In this document: positions 58,901 through 64,000 of the stretch, one piece after another
How positions within the stretch are numbered: the first letter of the stretch is position 1
How the letters are laid out: every line of letters starts with the position of its first letter
DNA from: Atriophallophorus winterbourni
Lineage: Eukaryota; Platyhelminthes; Trematoda; Plagiorchiida; Microphallidae
Assembly (NCBI GenBank): GCA_013407085.1
Contig: JACCGJ010023559.1
Location: 124,001-188,000 of the forward strand
Length of the DNA: 64,000 nucleotides
Direction: 5' to 3'
Translations under genes and position numbers: made by a program
The notes under the pieces: model-generated
The model's database searches: none
The model's input: the letters and a program-made list of their open reading frames with translations, nothing else
Told to the model about the DNA's origin: nothing

Positions 58901-59835
58901 TCGTTAATTTACATTTAGACCGGGCTGAAGGACATGAATTATCTTAAATGGATGTCGTTCTTTAAAAAGCACAAAATCGGTTACTCTCTTTTCGTACCTG
59001 TTTAAGTTTTTAGAAGTGTTAAAAAGTGGATTTTATGAGAACTTTAAACTTTTGGTTTCGTTTTAATAACTGTTTGCTTTTTCCAAGAAGATCTTCATAG
59101 GTGTTCGTGATTTGCAAATGCCTTCTGAAGTTCTTTGAGTTAAAGGTATTCAAATAGTATTTATCATTTGCAGTCTTGTTGACATGCATTTTATTTTTAC
59201 AATCCGTTTGAATCCGTTTGAATTCGTTGGACCAAGACACATTAAGGAATGCTCGCAAGTTAAGCGAGTTCCGATTTGATTGCAACGAAATTTGGAACGC
59301 GATGGGGTCAGAGATGTACCAGGTTGCATTATAATGCTTAAATTGAAGAAAAAACAGGATGCAACTCCTTGCCTAACAATATTAAACTCACCCACGTTAA
59401 TCATGTTTTGCCAAATGCATTTCGCTGAATATTAGATAAGGGATTGAGATTCTAACTTTAAAGTGAACGATTTTGTGTTTGGGAACAGCTCGCATAAATC
59501 AGACATCGATGTAATTAAATTACATGATATACTCGTGTTTTTCAGAACTGCAATTCGAGCTGAGGAAACTCCATTTTGAGACAATTTTATCTAATCTCCA
59601 ACCACCTGGTTCACCGAAATTAAACGAGGTTTGCCCGTTCGACGATCCATTTGTTCCATTTGAATTCCTCGCTAAAATCTCATGCGAGCAAAAGGAAAGT
59701 GGACCTGGAAAGGTGCAATTGCCAGGTGAAGAATCAAGCGGCACTGAAGCTGAAAACTCTGGCAAGTGGAACATTAAACATTTTGTTAAACACCATGCAC
59801 AACACATTCAAGTCCTAAATGCCTGTTCAAATTAA
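46915..59835 (+). CDS. SPAG17: SPAG17/PF6 central-apparatus protein, 5' part; 3' end uncertain
   Basis: SPAG17 (PF6 in Chlamydomonas) is a large projection protein of the axonemal central pair, needed for motility of cilia and sperm. Exons 46915-46947, 46985-47281, 47832-48027, 48103-48294, 48860-49056, 51061-51396, 52237-52371, 53086-53335 and 59546-59835 join in one frame of 641 codons. Matches to the vertebrate N-terminal third, in order, are the opening strand ISLTLVVPSTRIEKTVLDLL, a Lys-rich linker, KRGEKPIDKKIQIDDEPENG, YVLLLGVENSKLL, IFNEIAKMIYNLLEAKREWL, YREILNGIPHEELSIEMVLH with AVLEQ, and a LNHRD motif. Vertebrate SPAG17 is about 2200 residues, so either the gene continues past this window through an unrecognised donor in the last exon, or this copy is truncated. 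Confidence 0.88.
46948..46984 (+). other. 37 bp micro-intron in SPAG17
   Basis: GTAATG to ACCCAG, phase 0, just after the first 11 codons. The length is not a multiple of three, so it must be removed for the two exons to share a frame. Confidence 0.75.
46985..47281 (+). CDS. SPAG17: SPAG17 exon 2
   Basis: Encodes ANGDISLTLVVPSTRIEKTV to the coiled end MLKVFQDKLEEE; donor GTAAGG, phase 0. Confidence 0.85.
47832..48027 (+). CDS. SPAG17: SPAG17 exon 3 (Lys-rich linker)
   Basis: Acceptor AATAG. It encodes a low-complexity Lys/Thr/Ser-rich linker (NVKATKAKSGRAKPTRNETK) ending VMKRGEKPIDKKIQI, as in vertebrate SPAG17. Donor GTAAGC, phase 1. Confidence 0.85.
48103..48294 (+). CDS. SPAG17: SPAG17 exon 4
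   Basis: Encodes DDEPENGISRYVLLLGVENS and KLLSCLSGKGIQIDSVIRVR, the most clearly conserved block against vertebrate SPAG17 ([20 protein letters not shown]). Donor GTAAGC, phase 1. Confidence 0.93.
48860..49056 (+). CDS. SPAG17: SPAG17 exon 5
   Basis: Acceptor TTTTCCAG. Encodes LTVEQIQQNSQEMRAEEHRL followed by ESFWQSLSDLFEE; helical, charged. Donor GTTAGT, phase 0. Confidence 0.88.
49057..51060. other. SPAG17 intron, nothing recognised
   Basis: Non-coding, AT-rich; no element identified. Confidence 0.4.
51061..51396 (+). CDS. SPAG17: SPAG17 exon 6
   Basis: Acceptor AATTCTAG. Encodes LNFGMQIFNEIAKMIYNLLE, AKREWLNYVENMHITHLP, a variable Thr/Ser-rich loop, then YREILNGIPHEELSIEMVLH. Donor GTGTGT, phase 0. 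Confidence 0.93.
52181..52209 (-). repeat. Fragment related to the hammerhead repeats
   Basis: On the minus strand GGGGTGTGTGATGGAAATGC followed by ATGCAAAT matches the sequence just 3' of the hammerhead cleavage site in the copies at 43123 and 62151. It ends 27 bp before SPAG17 exon 7. Confidence 0.6.
52237..52371 (+). CDS. SPAG17: SPAG17 exon 7
   Basis: Acceptor CAACAG. Encodes VAWCVDGMTEGTGRLAKPDV then LDHDLMETIAECEEYLSDTS, continuing the EQVV...LDH block of the family. Donor GTGAGC, phase 0. Confidence 0.85.
53086..53335 (+). CDS. SPAG17: SPAG17 exon 8
   Basis: Encodes QSVLLNHRDIFASFCSPDDE to YNELAYFARLNEINEE, with donor GTAAGA in phase 1. The acceptor is weak (ATTAAG), so the exact left edge is less certain than the frame. 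Confidence 0.72.
53336..57920. other. Large SPAG17 intron, left part
   Basis: Contains an open 82-codon stretch at 53530-53778 (VYYVVDRNLEDNQFNVKHVY) and short ORFs near 54941 and 55430, none with a motif or a supported splice site. No element recognised. Confidence 0.35.
57930..58270 (+). repeat. Dispersed repeat D, copy 3 (SPAG17 intron)
   Basis: CGGTTGTCACATTGATCCGA, TTTGTCAGTCGATTTCGTGC, CACTTCCTGTTCTTGTTTTG and CATATCGTCAAAGAGCTC match copies 1 and 2. Confidence 0.6.
58280..59545. other. SPAG17 intron, right part
   Basis: Non-coding; nothing recognised before the acceptor at 59545. Confidence 0.4.
59546..59835 (+). CDS. SPAG17: Probable SPAG17 exon 9
   Basis: After a 6.2 kb intron, acceptor TTTTTCAG gives a phase-1 join to exon 8 (E + LQFELRKLHFETILSNLQPP). 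The QxE...PP pattern fits the next vertebrate block. The frame runs to TAA at 59833-59835, but the last 60 codons match nothing I recall in SPAG17, so an internal donor is possible. Confidence 0.6.
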
Positions 59836-60250
59836 AGCAGCAGTTCGTACACCACCATATTTAGCATAAAGTAATCTGTTGGATTCTTCTATTAAACACC
59901 TGGCGAGCAACTCCGTAGAATTGGATAGGATATACAAGTTGTGCAACATAATGCATTGAGTTATTTGAGTACCGTTTATTGTTGTACGATCTTATCTAAC
60001 AGTCGCTTCACTTTTCACGAATGTTTTCTAGCTTTCACCGATTCATGAGGTCAGACAACTTGGTCAGGTGATGGATTATAATTGGAAGCAATTTTAGTAA
60101 CATAGTAGTAGTATAGTAGTAGTATATTTGTATTCATTCACATGCATTCGTTGATAAGAAATCAAAGCACGTTTGTAAATTTTTGTACAATTCTGGGGTT
60201 CACAAATAATGCATCACAAGTCAGAATAAGGAAAACTTTTTGACCATCTC
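59836..60250. other. Non-coding gap between SPAG17 exon 9 and the Penelope fragment
   Basis: Contains a short (TAG)n-like run at 60101-60125 and nothing else recognised. Confidence 0.4.
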
Positions 60251-60339
60251 ACGGGATATTCTATTTTTTGAGAAAAAAAGATGCTAACTCATACCAGGCT
60301 CGATGTTCAAATTGTGTTCGCCGAGCTTGCGTAGTTAGT

Positions 60340-60362
60340 TCTGGACGTTTCGTCATCAGGCT
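60340..60362 (-). other. Hammerhead-like core without stem II
   Basis: The minus strand reads CTGATGA C GAAACGTC. GAAACGTC with a two-pair stem III is the form found in Penelope-like hammerheads, but stem II is absent and stem I does not pair. Confidence 0.4.
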
Positions 60363-60549
60363 AGATGACATCGTCATCAAAACTTATTTCGAAGCGTCTC
60401 GTAGTTGGAAATCTTTGGTTCTTCTACGGTTGGTCTGCCCGTACACGATCAATCGCGCTGGTTATTCGAGTTTATGTTATGCCTTCTCTGTTAGCTGTTT
60501 CTCATTGGTGCATATGTTGCAGCCAATTGGGGATGCTGGTTAATTGAGT

Positions 60550-60830
60550 TAGTTGTTGAGTGCCACGCTCCAAGGAATTCCAGTGCCCGTCGATCGTTTT
60601 ATTTGGCTGTTTTCGTGCGGTCCTAGTCGACCTGATGCCCGAATCGGTCGATATGTATTGAGATTAGTGAATTCTGATCATGTCTGTGGACGGCCAACTG
60701 ATGTTCACGTAGTCTTGCGCTCAATTTCCGACCTGTTTGTCCGACGTATTTCTTTTCGCAATCTCTGCATGCAATCTTGTAGACGATATTCGATTGTTCT
60801 TCTTTAGCCACTATGTCTTCCGCGTTAATG
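60550..60830 (-). mobile_element. Penelope-like element GIY-YIG endonuclease fragment
   Basis: Minus strand EEQSNIVYKIACRDCEKKYV, GQTGRKLSARLREHQLAVHR and NSLISIHIDRFGHQVD. The Y-x(n)-YVGQTGR pattern plus the downstream Arg and the Cys pair in ACRDCEK are those of the endonuclease domain at the C-terminus of Penelope-like retroelements. No RT domain nearby. Confidence 0.85.
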
Positions 60831-61003
60831 AAATAGTTGCGAAAGGTTGACGCAGGTTTATGCGCGATGTCGATTACAAACGACCGGAAGACGCGAAGGT
60901 CAAAGTGGCCAAAGAAGAACAATCGAATATCGTCTACAAGATTGCATGCAGAGATCGCGAAAAGAACTACGTCGGACAAACAGGTCGCAAACTGAGCACA
61001 AGA
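60713..61003. repeat. Inverted repeat: two head-to-head GIY-YIG fragments
   Basis: Arm 60713-60812 and arm 60904-61003 are reverse complements with about six mismatches in 100 bp, around a 91 bp spacer. The right arm reads SNIVYKIACRDREKNYVGQT on the plus strand. Confidence 0.88.
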
Positions 61004-61279
61004 TTTGGTCAGTCACTTTTGTAAATGGATGACCGTGGTATCATGAAGTTACTCGTAACGACACACTCCCGCACTGCTATTGTTTCTACGATGTAAAGCC
61101 ACTGTTTGTATTCGTGTTGTTGTTGTTTAACAGCCTTCGTCGTATTGACACCCTTTTGAACGCCTAGAAGGATTAGACTTCGCTCGTTGCTCTTCGTACG
61201 AACATCGAGACGTCCTTTTCTTTCCCACCAGGGTATATCGGTGTAGATTCGAGTATTGCACTAGGGAAACTCACGTAGC

Positions 61280-62125
61280 AATTAAGAATTTAAAAGAACG
61301 GTTTCCATATCTTTCTGACTGTTTAGCGTTATTTTCAGTAGACGTGGTTCACCGAAATGTGGGGAGCCTGGGTGGCGAATCAAATGTGTAACTGCTGTAG
61401 GTCTGATGGTTTCCGAACCCATCACAGTATAGAGGTTGAACGATTGTTCTAGGTCGTGTCTCTGTCTATTCGAAATTAGTGTCTCGCTGGATTCATGCAA
61501 GTTGGTACAGATTACACTGAAATGTTTTGTGAATATTTGCGCTGTGACCTTCGTATTTAAATCCAATGGTTTCAACTTAACTTTTAGATGAGCGGATTGC
61601 TTGGTCTTCGTTACCATTTTAATGTCAGACATGACATTAACAGTTGGTTTATAAAGGTGGAGTCTTGATAGGAGATTTATAACAGCTGAGCGTTCACGTG
61701 AAATGATCTGCGGAAATGTATATGTTATGTGGTTGGTATTACTGACTACATTTTCCAATTTTTAGGTAGTTATACCGGTAAACCAAGAGTTCTGAGCTGT
61801 ATCTAGAGTTTCGAATGATGAAATAATGTTTGTATGCTGATCTCTAAGCTCAACAAGCGATCATCCAGGTTGCATTGCTGAAAACGTGTTGAAGCAGACA
61901 AACCCTCGTTCGGTTCTCTTCGACAATGATTACAGACATATCATACGCCAGGAATGTTTTCATCATTTAGGATCGATATCGTCTCTGCGGTCAATAATGT
62001 TTTCAACTTTTGCGTGACACGTGTTTGAGCAGTTGCGACACGTGACGGATTAGACCTTACCACTAACCACTTTCTCGCAGACGACACAGTTCGCGAACAG
62101 TAGATTGTTTTAAACAAACTCATTT
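61280..62125 (-). mobile_element. LINE ORF1-like fragment
   Basis: Open minus-strand frames at 62123-61941 and 61758-61282. The second has HLIRHPGSPHFGEPRLLKIT LNS..., resembling the PRLLKV(T/V)L strand of the RRM-like region in CR1 ORF1. No endonuclease or RT follows. Confidence 0.5.
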
Positions 62126-62145
62126 ACATGCATTTCCATCACACA

Positions 62146-62187
62146 CCTCACGACCGGTTTAGTTCTGTTTGCGCTCATCAGGTAAGG
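62146..62187 (-). ncRNA. Decayed hammerhead, second copy of the 150 bp family
   Basis: CCTTAC CTGATGA GCGC AAACA GAAC TAAA CCGGTC GTGAGG aligned to 43087-43128. Stem I still pairs fully, with a C-G to T-A compensatory change. Stem II is broken and GAAA is TAAA, so it should not cleave. Confidence 0.75.
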
Positions 62188-62189
62188 TA

Positions 62190-64000
62190 GATTGTTTCAT
62201 TTTAACGGGGTCAACCACAGTACACCCTAAGCGGTAAGAAAATCGATACGGCTGGGGTTGGTTGATGTGGTATTGTGTAGGTTTGGCATGAAGTGACGAG
62301 GCCTAAGTATATTTTGTCACCAGAATTAGCCGCGAGTTGTCAGTCCCCCTTTGGTAATTTTTTGTATGAAATTGACTGCACTTTGTGTGTTACTACTCCA
62401 AGTAGTTCCTTTCAGTGTTAAACACCAATGGGTAAATCTGACAGCAGAAACATAGAAGCGAAATCAATGAACGAACGAAAAGTACAAAATCCACTATTGC
62501 TGTACACAAAGAACGACAAGTCGTAGATAGATAATTCTTGAATGAGTAGATCCGTCGTGGCAAACTTTCAGATATATATCCAAAAATCATACTGATCGGA
62601 TCAAAATTATTAAAGCTATATCCAAAATTATTGGAGCTCAAAAAATTCAAACCGCGCGCCAGGCCACTGTCCAAACGACAAGTACAACTACTACTTATTC
62701 ATGTTCCCTGTCCTGACTATCACTCTTGGTCTGGCGAAGCTTCTGTGTCAGAAGTAAAACGTTACCCAAAAACTACTCTAACCGATTGCACTCAAATTTC
62801 TTTGCATTATGAATACACTATCGGTCCCAAACATATTCCTGATCACAGTAGATGGTTTCGTTGACTATTTCTACAACTTCAGCTCATAAAATTTATATAA
62901 CTTAGCCAAAATAAGCACCTTAAATCTTGTTTAAATTTTACTGAATCTGGTATCGTGCATCAAAGTAATCGACGCAAACCTCAATTCCTCGGTAGAAACA
63001 CACATCACATCGCAATAAGTTATAATTTACTCAATGCTTAAATGGTATTGAATAGCAAAACATGATCAATGTCCGAAATTCAAGCCCGGGTTGGTAAGGT
63101 GTTGGCTTAACAGCCAAAATAGTAAACGACTAAAGCTTCTCTGAACATTTTTGAAAATTTCATTCTCACATTAAAGCCGGTTTCGCTACCAAGAAAAATT
63201 CAATGGAACAAACTATACGCAAACCTAATATTTGATCGGATATTTAGTCCCAAAGCCCAAACATGTATCGCTAATCTTTATTTACTTTAAGAAGTATAAA
63301 AGCAGTAAGGTCTCGCGCATGGATTTGCCTATGTCCTGCAATGAGACGAATCCAGTATAACACTCTTCAATTATTTATCTAAAATTAGAAGAAACTCCTA
63401 CAAATTACGACATGCACATGTGATTAATCGATAGTGTAAAAACGAATAAATGATCTAGATTAATTTGTACTGAATAATACATGCAACACCATTTGAATTA
63501 TATTTACGCTTTAACCGTGTTATCAATGATCGGAACGGAAGAATTCAGCTTGGTGACATTTGAGTCAAGGTGACTTGATGTTTTGCTGTTTCAGGAATTT
63601 TCAAAACTCAAGTGGGTCATCCCAGTTGAATATTATCATAGACATGTATGATTTTAAGAACAAATTACGGTCACTTTGGTGGTAGTTGCTGTTGAAAGGT
63701 TTCAAATTCCAGGACCCGAGCACTAGTGTGGAGTACGGCCGAATCCGTTAAAAGTATAATCGCTCAACTGCTTTATAGCTGCGAGATCAAGGCTTCTAAA
63801 ACGGCGTAACCAATGCAATTACAAATCGAGTTACCTACCTACCAACGTCAAGAATTTCGGAAGATAGACGAATCGACGATACGCTGAAACAAATCTGAAT
63901 CGCCTGTGGTAACTAATTTCCAAAAGTTTGTTGTATCGCAGTTCGCCACTGCAAACAAGTGCTGAAGTACTATGGTCAATAAATGAAAAATAACTTCGAC
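62190..64000. other. Right-end stretch, nothing firmly recognised
   Basis: An open run at 62631-62864 (VPCPDYHSWSGEASVSEVKR) has no motif that I know. The rest is AT-rich. If SPAG17 continues, its later exons should lie here or beyond, but I could not identify any. Confidence 0.35.

Noticed and set aside
61941..62123. Separate small host gene
   Set aside because: It runs in line with the ORF1-like LINE fragment to its left and has no start or splice context of its own.
1..64000. CRISPR arrays, bacterial operons, ribosome binding sites, attachment sites
   Set aside because: None seen; split genes and retroelements show that this is eukaryotic nuclear DNA.

Overview
The window looks like nuclear DNA of a parasitic flatworm, most likely a trematode; I cannot name the species. 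The reasons are split genes with 33-37 bp micro-introns beside multi-kilobase introns, an AT-rich background with many (TA)n tracts, dense CR1-like and RTE-like LINE fragments, a Ty3/Gypsy element, a Penelope-type fragment, and small repeats that carry hammerhead ribozymes (as the Smα SINEs of schistosomes do). These points are sequence observations plus known flatworm biology; the taxonomic call is inference.

Three conserved host genes can be assembled by splicing. (1) 9267-21916, plus strand: a divergent PP2A regulatory subunit B (B55/PPP2R2 family). It has eight recognisable exons, an unusual acidic insertion of about 200 residues near its last WD40 blade, and a long C-terminal tail; its first coding exon was not found. 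(2) 30569-25280, minus strand: a complete three-exon mitochondrial trans-2-enoyl-CoA reductase (MECR/Etr1). (3) 46915-59835 or beyond, plus strand: the 5' part of SPAG17/PF6, an axonemal central-apparatus protein. Genes 1 and 2 converge. MECR and SPAG17 diverge, separated by about 16 kb of transposon debris.

Layout: 1-4560 is a decayed CR1-like LINE (minus). 5.1-8.1 kb holds more LINE fragments. 9.2-21.9 kb is the B55 gene, its introns full of LINE, RTE and SINE pieces. 22.3-23.2 kb is a LINE 3' end. 25.3-30.6 kb is MECR; its 4.1 kb intron 1 contains a tRNA-derived SINE with a canonical hammerhead. 31-36.7 kb is nested RTE, CR1 and SINE sequence. 36950-41170 is a young but broken Gypsy element with 242 bp LTRs. 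41.2-43.2 kb holds LINE tails, a tRNA-like repeat and a 150 bp hammerhead repeat present as 1.3 tandem units. 43.2-46.9 kb is AT-rich with nothing recognised. 46.9-59.8 kb is SPAG17. 60.2-62.2 kb contains a palindromic Penelope GIY-YIG fragment, a LINE ORF1-like piece and a second, decayed copy of the hammerhead repeat. The rest, to 64000, is empty as far as I can see.

The most interesting signals are two small ribozyme-bearing repeats (28960-29175 and 43017-43209, with relatives at 62146-62187 and 52181-52209), which resemble retrozyme-like non-autonomous retroelements, and the odd B55 subunit with an acidic insertion.
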